From a bacterium YEK0313 (GTDB lineage Bacteria; Pseudomonadota; Alphaproteobacteria; Rhizobiales; Phreatobacteraceae): a stretch of DNA of 64,000 bases. Each line of letters opens with the position of its first letter. Position 1 is the first letter of the stretch. A model generated the notes under the pieces. It saw only the letters and a list, made by a program, of their open reading frames with translations. It had not been told where the DNA came from and did no database searches. The position numbers and the translations under genes were made by a program. Shown in pieces: positions 1 through 7,517 of the stretch. The stretch lies in contig CCMO02000001.1 in NCBI GenBank assembly GCA_000751295.2, positions 310,001 through 374,000 of the forward strand. The letters are read 5' to 3'.

Positions 1-447
1 CAGAATGGGCGGCACGAGCGCATGCATCTCACGCTGAAGAAGGAAGCGACCCGTCCGGCCGGCCAGAACAGCCTGCAGCAGCAGGGCCGGTTCGATGCCT
101 TCCAGAAGGAGTTCAACACCGAGCGTCCTCACGAGGGGCTCGACATGAAGTGTCCGGCCGAGGTCTATACGCCATCATGCAGGCCCTACACGGGCCTGCC
201 GGAGCTCAGCTATCCCCTGCATGACCGCGACGTGATGATCACCGCCTGCGGCCGCCTGTGCCTGCACCGAAAGAAGATCAACGTCTCGACCGTGCTCGCC
301 GGTCAGCGCGTCGGCATCAAGGAAGTCGACGAGGGCATTTGGCTCGTCAGCTTCATGAGCTACGATCTCGGCTACTTCGATTTGGAACAGAAAACCCTGC
401 AGCCACTCGACAACCCGTTCGGGCCAAGAGTGTCACCCATGTCTTAG
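1..447 (+). CDS. IS481-family transposase, C-terminal part (runs off left edge)
   Basis: This open frame enters from the left edge and covers the end of a DDE integrase-type transposase. The segment FNTERPHEGLDMKCPAEVY is the hallmark region following the last catalytic acid of IS481 transposases (the usual form is RPHEAL.MKCPAEVY). The downstream part, with KKINVSTVLAGQRVGIKEV, IWLVSFM and DLGYFD, is the family's usual C-terminal beta-rich tail, and the protein ends in NPFGPRVSPMS. The catalytic residues and the start are outside the window. No frameshift is visible in the part shown, so the element could be intact and active. Confidence 0.88.
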   Translation, partial: QNGRHERMHLTLKKEATRPAGQNSLQQQGRFDAFQKEFNTERPHEGLDMKCPAEVYTPSCRPYTGLPELSYPLHDRDVMITACGRLCLHRKKINVSTVLAGQRVGIKEVDEGIWLVSFMSYDLGYFDLEQKTLQPLDNPFGPRVSPMS

Positions 448-481
448 GTACAATCTGTTACCCATGTGTCCGGGTCGGACA
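1..481 (+). mobile_element. Right end of an IS481-like insertion sequence (left end outside window)
   Basis: The stretch holds the C-terminal part of a transposase followed by about 34 non-coding bases that end in GGGTCGGACA. IS481-family elements usually end in TGT...ACA, so I place the right tip near 481, where the reading frame of the interrupted downstream gene resumes. The tip contains two copies of ACCCATGT (435-442 and 460-467), 25 bp apart, as often seen in transposase-binding ends. The left inverted repeat and target duplication lie outside the window, so the exact boundary is inferred. Confidence 0.75.
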
Positions 482-922
482 CGCCTGCCGCTGGCCGGCT
501 TCGTCGACGGCTACCGCCACACGCAGGCCGGGAGGGACGAGATCGTCACCGCCCTCATCGTGCCGAAGCGGCGGCATGCGGTGTCGCGCTTCGCCAAGCT
601 CGGCGCGCGCAAATATCTGGTCATCTCGATCGCCATGGTCGCCGTCGTGCTCGATCTCGACACGATGGACCAGGTCACCGACGCGCGGATCGCCGTCGGT
701 GCCTGCTCCGCCGTGGCGCGGCGCCTCGAAAGCCTCGAAGCCGATCTTGCCGGCGCCCCGATCCGCGACGTCGCACGGATCGTCGCGCCGCGCCATGTCG
801 ATATCCTCGAACCGATCGACGACATCCGGGCGAGCGCCGCCTATCGCCGCGCGGCGGCGCTGACGCTGGTGCGCGACTGCCTCTCCGGCCTTGCCGCCGA
901 TCATGCCAGGAGGGCCGCCTGA
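482..922 (+). pseudogene. CoxM-type FAD-binding subunit of a molybdenum hydroxylase, 5' part lost to the IS insertion
   Basis: The frame from 482 encodes about 146 residues matching only the second half of xanthine-dehydrogenase/CO-dehydrogenase medium (FAD) subunits. Visible are the GYRHT segment, then SRFAKLGARKYLVISIAMVA, then an AVGACSAVA motif and the CO-dehydrogenase flavoprotein C-terminal domain. The N-terminal FAD-binding half (the AGGT and TIGG motifs) is missing and its place is taken by the IS481-like end. The stop overlaps the start of the molybdopterin gene (TGATG), typical of coupled operon genes. An ATG at 464 inside the IS end could still allow a truncated peptide, but it could not bind FAD normally. 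The rest of the gene may lie left of the IS. Confidence 0.82.
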
Positions 923-3675
923 TGCTGGACAAACCGGGCGATGTGACCCTGACGCTCACCGTCAACGGCAAGGCCTGCCAGCTGACGGCGCCGCCCTTCG
1001 CGCCACTCGCCGACACGCTGCGCGAGCGGCTCCACCTCACCGGCACCAAGATCGGCTGCGATGCCGGCGATTGCGGCGCCTGCACCGTGCTGATCGACGG
1101 CGAGCAGACCTGCTCCTGCCTCGTGGCGACGGCACAGGCGGAAGGCCGGGCGATCACCACGATCGAGACCGACGATCCCCTCGTGGAGCGGCTGCGCGCG
1201 GCCTTCCTCGCCCATGGCGCCGCCCAGTGCGGCATCTGCACGCCCGGCATGATCATGGCCGCGACCGATCTCATCCGCCGGTCGCCGCAGGCCGACCGCC
1301 GCGCGATCGAGGACGGCATCGGCGGCGTGCTCTGCCGCTGCACCGGCTATGTGAAGATCATCGAAGCGATCGAGGCGGTCGCGCGGGGCAGCGTCGCGCC
1401 GGCTCCGCAAGCCGCCGCCGGCGCGGCGGTCGGCTGCCGCATCGCGCGGGCCGATGGTGGCCCGAAGGTTGCCGGCACCGACCGCTTCGGCGCCGATCAC
1501 GCACCCGCCGATGCGCTCTGGCTGCGCGCGGTGCGCTCGCCCCACGCCCATGCCAGGTTCAGCCTCGGCGACCTCGACGCCGTCAGGGCGGCTCATCCAG
1601 GCCTCGTCGCCATCCTGACCGCCGCCGACATTCCCGGCGCCAATTCCTTCGGCATCTTCCCCACCATCAAGGACCAGCCGGTGCTCGCGCCCGGCTTCGT
1701 GCGCTATCGCGGCGAAGCGGTGCTCGCCCTGGTCGGCACGCGCGCAGCGGTGGAGGGTCTCGCGGATGGCGCGCTGCCGATCGCCTGGGATGTTCAGCCG
1801 GCCCTGATCGGCGTCGAGGCGGGCCTTGCCGAGGGCGCACCGGCCCTGCACGCCACCATTCCCGACAATGTGCTGACCCGCGGCTATCTCGAGACGGGCG
1901 ACGTCACGGAGGGTCATCGCCTGGGCGCGGCGACCGTCGAGGGACGGTTCCGCACCGGTTTCGTGGAACATGCCTATATCGAGCCGGAAGCCGGCTTTGC
2001 CGAGCGCATCGGCGATCGGATCGAAGTGACCGCCTGCACCCAGGCCGCCGTGATGGACCAGGAAGAGGTGGCCCGCGTCGTCGGCGTGCCGCTGGCCGAT
2101 GTCCGCATCGTGCCGACCGCCTGCGGCGGCGGCTTCGGCGGCAAGCTCGACGTCTCGATCCAGCCGCTGATCGCCGTGGCCGCCTGGCTGACGCGCCGGC
2201 CGGTGCGGGCGATCTATTCGCGCACCGAGAGCATGGCGTCGACCACCAAGCGCCACCCGTCGAAGATCTGGGCCAGGGCCTCGGCGGATGCTGCGGGACG
2301 GTTCACCGCCTATGAGATGACCGGCGACTTCAACACCGGCGCCTATGCCTCGTGGGGGCCGACCGTCGCCAACCGCGTGCCCGTCCACGCGACCGGCCCC
2401 TACAAGGTGCCGCATGTGCGCAACGCGACCCGCGCCGTGCATACCCACGAAGTGCCGGCCGGCGCCTTCCGCGGCTTCGGCGTGCCGCAGGCGGCGATTG
2501 CCGGCGAGACGCTGATCGACGATCTCGCCCTGGCGCTGAAGCTCGACCGCTGGGCGATCCGGCGCATCAACGCCATCGACCACGGCGACCGGACGCCGAC
2601 CGGCCAGGTGCTGCACGCCTCCGCCGGCCTGCCGCAATGCCTCGATGCCGTGAAGGCCGACTATGATGCCATGGTCGCCGCGGCGGATGCGGCGAACGCC
2701 CGCGGCGGCCGGGTCGCGAGGGGCGTCGGCATCGCCTGCATGTGGTACGGCTGCGGCAATACCTCGATGTCCAACCCGTCGCGCATGCGCATCACGCTCG
2801 ACCGCGCGGGCAAGCTCACCTTCCTCAACGGCGCCGTCGATATCGGCCAGGGCTCGACCACGGTGCTCCTGCAGATCGCTGCCGATGCGCTCGGCCTGCC
2901 GACCACGGCCTTCGATTTCGTCATCGGCGATACCGACCGCACCTATGATGCCGGCAAGACCTCGGCCTCGCGCCAGACCTTCGTGTCGGGCAATGCGGCG
3001 CGGCTTGCCGGCCTCGACCTGCGCGCCCGCATCCTGGCGCTCGCCAATGCCGGGCCGGGCGCGACGCTTCGCCTCGACGGCGCCAGGCTGACGGTTGCCG
3101 ACGGCGATGCCGGCCGGATCATCGCTCTCGACCAGCTCGATGCCGATGCGGCCGGCGTGGTGCTGGCAGGCGAAGGGCTCTACGATCCGCCGACCACCGC
3201 CCTCGACGCCAAGGGCCAGGGCATTCCCTATGCGACCTATGGCTTCGCCGCGCAGGTCGCCGAAGTCACGGTCGACCGCGAGCTCGGCACCGTCAAGGTC
3301 ACCCGCATCGTCGCCGCCCACGATGTCGGCCGGGCCATCAACCCGACCCTCACCGAAGGCCAGATCCACGGTGGCATCGCGCAGGGCCTCGGCCTCGCGC
3401 TGATGGAGGAATACCTGCCCGGCCGCACCGAGAACCTGCACGACTATCTGCTCCCGACCGCCGGCGACATGCCCGAGATCACGATCAGGCTGATCGAGGA
3501 TACCGAGCCCGAAGGCCCGTTCGGCGCCAAGGGCGTCGGCGAGCCGGCCCTGGTCGCAACCGCCCCGGCCATCCTCTCGGCAATCCGCCACGCCACCGGC
3601 GTCCGGATGACCGAGGTGCCGGTGCTGCCGCACCGGCTCTGGGCCGCCATGCAAGAGGCGCGGGGGAACGCATGA
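922..3675 (+). CDS. Molybdopterin-dependent hydroxylase with fused [2Fe-2S] and Moco domains
   Basis: The 917-residue protein joins two normally separate subunits. Residues 1-155 are a two-cluster [2Fe-2S] domain: plant-type ligands C46, C51, C54 and C66, then CGICTPGM and CRCTGY for the second cluster. From about residue 165 follows the xanthine-dehydrogenase large-subunit region with GGGFGGK, the cofactor loop GAFRGFGVPQ, and GAKGVGEP carrying the presumed catalytic Glu (about residue 874). The architecture recalls one-chain aldehyde oxidoreductases of the Desulfovibrio Mop type, but here an FAD subunit gene precedes it. The likely role is hydroxylation of an N-heterocycle, because a 6-hydroxynicotinate reductase homologue follows; the substrate itself is inferred. 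The start at 922 overlaps the upstream stop. If electrons must leave via the FAD subunit, the insertion would impair it. Confidence 0.88.
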   Translation: MLDKPGDVTLTLTVNGKACQLTAPPFAPLADTLRERLHLTGTKIGCDAGDCGACTVLIDGEQTCSCLVATAQAEGRAITTIETDDPLVERLRAAFLAHGAAQCGICTPGMIMAATDLIRRSPQADRRAIEDGIGGVLCRCTGYVKIIEAIEAVARGSVAPAPQAAAGAAVGCRIARADGGPKVAGTDRFGADHAPADALWLRAVRSPHAHARFSLGDLDAVRAAHPGLVAILTAADIPGANSFGIFPTIKDQPVLAPGFVRYRGEAVLALVGTRAAVEGLADGALPIAWDVQPALIGVEAGLAEGAPALHATIPDNVLTRGYLETGDVTEGHRLGAATVEGRFRTGFVEHAYIEPEAGFAERIGDRIEVTACTQAAVMDQEEVARVVGVPLADVRIVPTACGGGFGGKLDVSIQPLIAVAAWLTRRPVRAIYSRTESMASTTKRHPSKIWARASADAAGRFTAYEMTGDFNTGAYASWGPTVANRVPVHATGPYKVPHVRNATRAVHTHEVPAGAFRGFGVPQAAIAGETLIDDLALALKLDRWAIRRINAIDHGDRTPTGQVLHASAGLPQCLDAVKADYDAMVAAADAANARGGRVARGVGIACMWYGCGNTSMSNPSRMRITLDRAGKLTFLNGAVDIGQGSTTVLLQIAADALGLPTTAFDFVIGDTDRTYDAGKTSASRQTFVSGNAARLAGLDLRARILALANAGPGATLRLDGARLTVADGDAGRIIALDQLDADAAGVVLAGEGLYDPPTTALDAKGQGIPYATYGFAAQVAEVTVDRELGTVKVTRIVAAHDVGRAINPTLTEGQIHGGIAQGLGLALMEEYLPGRTENLHDYLLPTAGDMPEITIRLIEDTEPEGPFGAKGVGEPALVATAPAILSAIRHATGVRMTEVPVLPHRLWAAMQEARGNA

Positions 3676-3701
3676 GCGAATGTTGCATCGAGGTTGGCCG
3701 T

Positions 3702-3861
3702 GGTTCGAGGCTCGCTGCGCTCGCACCTCACCATGAGGATCGTTGTGTTCTGCATCGCGATCACATGCCCGAACAGCCTTTGCCGCGCATCCGAGACGGC
3801 GAGCTGCAGGGCTCCACAGTCCTCATCCTGAGGTGCGAGCCGGAGGCGAGCCTCGAAGGAC
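3702..3861. repeat. Long imperfect inverted repeat, Rhizobiales-type intergenic element
   Basis: Two arms of about 38 bases face each other. The left arm (3702-3740) begins GGTTCGAGGCTCGCTGCGC and continues into CACCTCACCATGAGGA. The right arm (3821-3861) reads CCTCATCCTGAGGTGCGAGC and ends in GCGAGCCTCGAAGGA. The right arm's reverse complement matches the left arm closely apart from a few changes around the middle. The arms are separated by about 80 bases between the hydroxylase and reductase genes. Palindromic dispersed repeats with this wording are familiar from Bradyrhizobium and Rhodopseudomonas-type genomes. It may form a large transcript hairpin inside the operon. Confidence 0.75.
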
Positions 3862-3904
3862 GGCTGCCCGAAATGCCATGCTCCGATCACCCTGGGAGGT
3901 ACGC

Positions 3905-5413
3905 ATGACCGCGACAGACCAGCTCTCCCGCGAAGCCCGCTCGAAGAAGTTCGGCGCCGCCGAGGCCGACGGCATCCTGCGCTGCGACGCCTGCCCGGTG
4001 CTCTGCCGCATCCGGCCGGGCCGCGCCGGCGCCTGCTCGCGCTATGCCAACGAGGACGGCCAGCTCGTCCGCACCGACCCCGTCGTGCTGCTCGCCCAGG
4101 CGGTCGAGGATGGCGGCAAGCTCGTCGAATTCGGCCGCAACGACTGGGACGGCCAGCCGCTCGATCCCGGCCGCACCTTCGTCACCGGCATCGGCTCGGG
4201 CACGACCTATCCCGACTACAAGCCGGCGCCCTTCATCGTCTCGGCCGAGCACGACGGCGTCGATACGGTGACCGTCGTCACCGAGGGCATCTTCAGCTAT
4301 TGCGGCGTCAAGGTGAAGATCGACACCGACCGCCATCTTGGCCCGGAAGCCGCGCCGGTCCGGGTCGGCGGCGAGCAGGTCGGCCATGTCACGACGGCCG
4401 AATACGGCTCGCAGATGCTGTCGATCGGCGGCGTCCGACACCTGACCGGAGGCTCGAAAAAGGAAGGCAACGTCACCTGCGACACCATGCTGAAGCTGTG
4501 CGCGGGCGAGGCCGTCACCATGACCATCGACGGCGGCCATGAAGTGGTGGTCGCGGCCGATGCGGCGCCGCTCGTCGACGGCAAGCCCGAGCAGCGCATG
4601 CGCGTCGGCTGCGGGTCGGCGACCGTCGGCATCTTCGCCAAACAGTGGCTCGGCCATGTCGACGAGGTGATCGTCGTCGACGACCACATCACCGGCGTCC
4701 TGACCGAGCACCAGGCCGGCCGGGTGCTCGACATGCGCCCGTCGGGCATTCGCGTGCGCGGCCGCAAATCGACGCCCGGGCGCTATTTCCAGGTGGCCAA
4801 TCCCGGCATCGGCTGGGGTGGCACGGATATCGACGAGCCCCTGTCGATCATCCAGAAGATCGATCCCGAAACGGCCTGGCCGGGCCTCAGGCTGCTGATG
4901 ACCTCGACCACCGGCGAGCACTTTCTCTATTGCGTGCTCGACGACGCGCTCAGGCCCGTGCCGGCGACCATCCCCGAGCCGGTGATGAAGGTGGTCGACC
5001 GCATCGGCGAGAACTGCGAGCCCTCGCGCTGCACGGTGCTGTTCATGGCCGGCGCTGGCGGCTCGCTGCGTGCCGGGGTCACCGAGAACCCGGTCCTGCT
5101 GACCCGCTCGGTCGCGAGCGGCGAGACGCGCGTCACCATGGGCGGCGCGCCGGTCTATCTCTGGCCCGGGGGCGGCATCACCGTCATGGCCGATGTCACG
5201 CGGCTGCCGAAGAACGCCTTCGGCTACGTGCCGACGCCGGCCATCGTCGCCCCGATCGAGTTCACCCTGCCCCGGGCGCTCTACGAGCGGCTCGGCGGAC
5301 ATATGGAGGATGTCGTCTCGATCGACGCCATCCTGCGGGACGTCGCGCCTGAGGCCCGCATCGACGGCTGGGACAGCGACAATCCCTGGCCCTTTGCAGG
5401 AGGCCGTGCATGA
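3905..5413 (+). CDS. hnr: 6-hydroxynicotinate reductase homologue
   Basis: The 502-residue protein resembles the ferredoxin-dependent 6-hydroxynicotinate reductase known from Eubacterium barkeri, which makes 6-oxo-1,4,5,6-tetrahydronicotinate; Azorhizobium is also reported to degrade nicotinate through this intermediate. The N-terminus has a CX2CX3CX9C cluster motif (C27, C30, C34, C44). Further landmarks are GIGSGTTYPDYKPAPFIV, the TEGIFSYCGVK segment and RVGCGSATVGIF (C236, S238, T240). The ATG at 3905 has GGGAGGT seven bases upstream; an in-frame extension to 3743 runs through the palindromic repeat and is unlikely. The stop overlaps the next gene by 4 bp. The family is clear; the exact substrate (nicotinate or another hydroxylated azine) is inferred. 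Confidence 0.82.
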   Translation: MTATDQLSREARSKKFGAAEADGILRCDACPVLCRIRPGRAGACSRYANEDGQLVRTDPVVLLAQAVEDGGKLVEFGRNDWDGQPLDPGRTFVTGIGSGTTYPDYKPAPFIVSAEHDGVDTVTVVTEGIFSYCGVKVKIDTDRHLGPEAAPVRVGGEQVGHVTTAEYGSQMLSIGGVRHLTGGSKKEGNVTCDTMLKLCAGEAVTMTIDGGHEVVVAADAAPLVDGKPEQRMRVGCGSATVGIFAKQWLGHVDEVIVVDDHITGVLTEHQAGRVLDMRPSGIRVRGRKSTPGRYFQVANPGIGWGGTDIDEPLSIIQKIDPETAWPGLRLLMTSTTGEHFLYCVLDDALRPVPATIPEPVMKVVDRIGENCEPSRCTVLFMAGAGGSLRAGVTENPVLLTRSVASGETRVTMGGAPVYLWPGGGITVMADVTRLPKNAFGYVPTPAIVAPIEFTLPRALYERLGGHMEDVVSIDAILRDVAPEARIDGWDSDNPWPFAGGRA

Positions 5414-5874
5414 CCCTGAAGCGACAGGCCGCAGCTCTCTCCGGCGCCGATGCCGCGCCGCGCGATTATGTCCTGGAGGATCAGATCGGCCACCTGATCC
5501 GGCGCGCGCACCAGCGCGCCAGCGCCATTTTCGACCAGGTGATGGATGGCTTCGACGTGACGCCGGTGCAATATGCCGCGCTCGCCAAGCTGCACGATCT
5601 CGGCCCCACCTCGCAGAACGCCCTCGGCCGGCTGGTCGGCATCGATCCGGCCACCATGTTCGGCGTCGCCGGCCGGCTCGCCAAGCGCGGTTTCGTCTCG
5701 CCGTCGGTCGACCCGAACGATGCGCGCCTGGTGCTGCTGGAGCTCACCGATTTCGGCCGCGAGACGGTGACGGCGATGAAGGCGCGCGGCTTCGAGGTGA
5801 GCGAGCGGACGCTGGCCCCGCTCAGCCCAGAGGAAGCGCAGACATTGACCCATCTCCTGGCAAGGCTCGGTTGA
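5410..5874 (+). CDS. MarR-family transcriptional regulator
   Basis: A 154-residue winged-helix protein translated by ATGA overlap from the reductase gene. It shows the usual MarR plan: N-terminal dimerisation helix (LEDQIGHLIRRAHQRASAIF), the winged helix with TSQNALGRLVGIDPATMFGVAGRLAKRGFV, the wing with DPNDARLVLLELTDFG, and a C-terminal helix. MarR proteins often respond to aromatic acids, so it probably senses the substrate or an intermediate of this operon and represses it. The operator was not located because the operon's promoter lies upstream of the IS element or outside the window. Confidence 0.88.
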   Translation: MTLKRQAAALSGADAAPRDYVLEDQIGHLIRRAHQRASAIFDQVMDGFDVTPVQYAALAKLHDLGPTSQNALGRLVGIDPATMFGVAGRLAKRGFVSPSVDPNDARLVLLELTDFGRETVTAMKARGFEVSERTLAPLSPEEAQTLTHLLARLG

Positions 5875-5877
5875 ATC

Positions 5878-6744
5878 GTGTGGGAGGCTCCCACGGCGCA
5901 ATGGCTCGACGGCGACCGGCTGCACCTGCAGCACGGGCCGATCGACCTTGTGCTGCGGGCCTGGGGGGCCGCGAGCGCCCTGCGCGAAGCCTATGACGCG
6001 GCCGTCGCCCGCTTCCAGACCGTCCTGCCCGAACTGACCGGCGAGCTCGCCGAGCTGCGCAAGCCGATGAGCGCACGGCCCCAGGTCGCGACGCCGGTCG
6101 CCCAGCGCATGGTGACGGCCTGCCGGCCGCATACCGGCGTGTTCCTCACGCCGATGGCGGCGGTCGCCGGCGCGGTCGCCGACGAAATCCTGTGGGTCAT
6201 GACCGAGGCGGCGCCGCTCGACCGGGCCTTCGTCAACAATGGCGGCGACATTGCCGTGCACCTGACCGAGGGCGAGAGACTGGAGATCGCGCTGGCCGCC
6301 GATTTCTCGCGCGGCCCCGTTCCCGCCCTCAACGGCCGGCTGACGCTCGGCCACGGCGACGGCGTCGGCGGCCTCGCGACATCGGGTGCGCAGGGCCGCT
6401 CCTTCTCGCTGGGCATCGCCGATTCCGTCACCGTGCTGGCGCGCGATGCGGCGAGTGCCGATGCCGCGGCGACGCTGGTTGCCAATGCGGTCGATCTCGA
6501 TCATCCGGCCATCGGCCGCCAGCCCGCCGCGGCGCTCGACCCCGACAGCGATCTCGGCGACCTGCCGGTGACGGTCTCGGTCGGCGAGCTCACCCGCGAC
6601 GAGATCGCCGCCGCGCTCGAAGCCGGGCGCCAGCGCGCCGACCAGTTTCGCAAACGCGGACTGATCCGTGATGCCGCCCTCGCCCTGCGCGGCGAGGTGG
6701 TCACGCTCGGTCCATTCACACGCATGAGGGAGCTCAGGCCATGA
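5878..6744 (+). CDS. UPF0280 (ApbE-fold) family protein
   Basis: The 288-residue product has the UPF0280 layout: RMVTACRPHTGVFLTPMAAVAGAVADEIL in the first half and the NNGGDIAVHL motif near the middle, which resembles the NxGGD segment of ApbE flavin transferases. No signal peptide is visible, so it is probably cytoplasmic. Translation appears to start at the GTG at 5878, three bases after the MarR stop, with no strong ribosome site, suggesting coupling; its own stop overlaps the next ATG. The biochemical role of UPF0280 proteins is unknown to me. Being beside a 6-hydroxynicotinate reductase, it might modify or assist that flavo/iron-sulfur enzyme, which is only an inference. Confidence 0.8.
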   Translation: MWEAPTAQWLDGDRLHLQHGPIDLVLRAWGAASALREAYDAAVARFQTVLPELTGELAELRKPMSARPQVATPVAQRMVTACRPHTGVFLTPMAAVAGAVADEILWVMTEAAPLDRAFVNNGGDIAVHLTEGERLEIALAADFSRGPVPALNGRLTLGHGDGVGGLATSGAQGRSFSLGIADSVTVLARDAASADAAATLVANAVDLDHPAIGRQPAAALDPDSDLGDLPVTVSVGELTRDEIAAALEAGRQRADQFRKRGLIRDAALALRGEVVTLGPFTRMRELRP

Positions 6745-7322
6745 CCATCAATGTCCGCAAGATCGTCGTCGGGGTCGAGGAGGTACGCCATGACGGCGGC
6801 CCGAAGCTCGACCGGCCGATCCTCAAGGGGTTCGTCGCCTGCATCCTGAAGAACCCCTTTGCCGGCCGCTACGAGGCCGAGGTGACGGGCATGATGGAGG
6901 AGCTGAAGCCGCTCGGCCTCGAATGTTCGACCAAGCTGCTCGGCGCCCTCGGGGGCGACGCAAAAACAATCGAGGCCTATGGCAAGGGCTCGCTGGTCGG
7001 CGCGGACGGCGAACTGGAACACGGCGCGCTCTGGCACGTGCCCGGCGGTTATGCCATGCGCGAGTTGCTCGGCCAGGCGCTCGCCATCGTGCCCTCGATG
7101 ACCAAGGTCGGCGCCATGGGCGCGAGCCTCGACGTGCCCATCCATCACAAGGACGCCGCCTATGTGCGCAGCCATTTCGACGGCATCACCGTGACGGTGG
7201 CCGACGCGCCGCGCGCCGACGAGATCCTGTTCGCGCTCGCCATGACCACCGGCGGCCGGCCGCATGCCCGCATGGGCGGGCTCGAACAGTCCGGCATCGC
7301 CAAATGGGACGGCCTGCGCTGA
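6741..7322 (+). CDS. Amino acid synthesis family protein (PF06684-like)
   Basis: This 193-residue protein matches the family once called DUF1185. Recognisable parts are NVRKIVVGVEEVRHDGG near the start, NPFAGRY around residue 40, HGALWHVPGGYAMRELL in the middle and GGRPHARMGGL near the end. Despite the family name, its biochemical role is not established. It overlaps the UPF0280 gene by 4 bp and closes the reductase operon. This pairing with UPF0280 and a hydroxynicotinate-type reductase suggests a joint step in ring metabolism, perhaps handling the reduced ring or its opened product. No signal peptide or membrane segment is visible. Confidence 0.8.
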   Translation: MTINVRKIVVGVEEVRHDGGPKLDRPILKGFVACILKNPFAGRYEAEVTGMMEELKPLGLECSTKLLGALGGDAKTIEAYGKGSLVGADGELEHGALWHVPGGYAMRELLGQALAIVPSMTKVGAMGASLDVPIHHKDAAYVRSHFDGITVTVADAPRADEILFALAMTTGGRPHARMGGLEQSGIAKWDGLR

Positions 7323-7413
7323 TGCGCCATGCGCGGCGGGGCTTGGTCCCGGCGACCGACGGCTCTAAGGAGGGCTAATACCAGCGGACATCGCAGATGA
7401 CCGATGGTTCCGT

Positions 7414-7487
7414 CTCGCAAATTGCCGCTCTCGTTCGGCAATTTGCGAGGTCTTCAACGGCCCGATGCGTCAGCGTCCTGGGCCGTT
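7414..7487. other. Two tandem perfect hairpins in the 7323-7517 intergenic gap
   Basis: The first stem has 14-bp perfect arms, CTCGCAAATTGCCG (7414-7427) and its complement (7436-7449), with an 8-base loop. The second has 8-bp perfect arms AACGGCCC (7456-7463) and GGGCCGTT (7480-7487), with a 16-base loop. No T-run follows either stem, so they do not look like simple intrinsic terminators. Processing, attenuation or a dispersed repeat are alternatives. Confidence 0.6.
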
Positions 7488-7517
7488 GGCATAAGCCCGC
7501 CGCCGGAGTGACCGTTC

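Noticed and set aside
901..3726. Long open frame (941 codons) on the minus strand opposite the molybdopterin hydroxylase
   Set aside because: It mirrors the real gene's codon periodicity in GC-rich DNA, has His/Arg/Ala-rich composition and no recognisable domain, whereas the plus strand carries all hydroxylase motifs.
3743..3904. In-frame N-terminal extension of the 6-hydroxynicotinate reductase
   Set aside because: It would translate the palindromic repeat; the ATG at 3905 has a strong ribosome site and matches where conservation begins.
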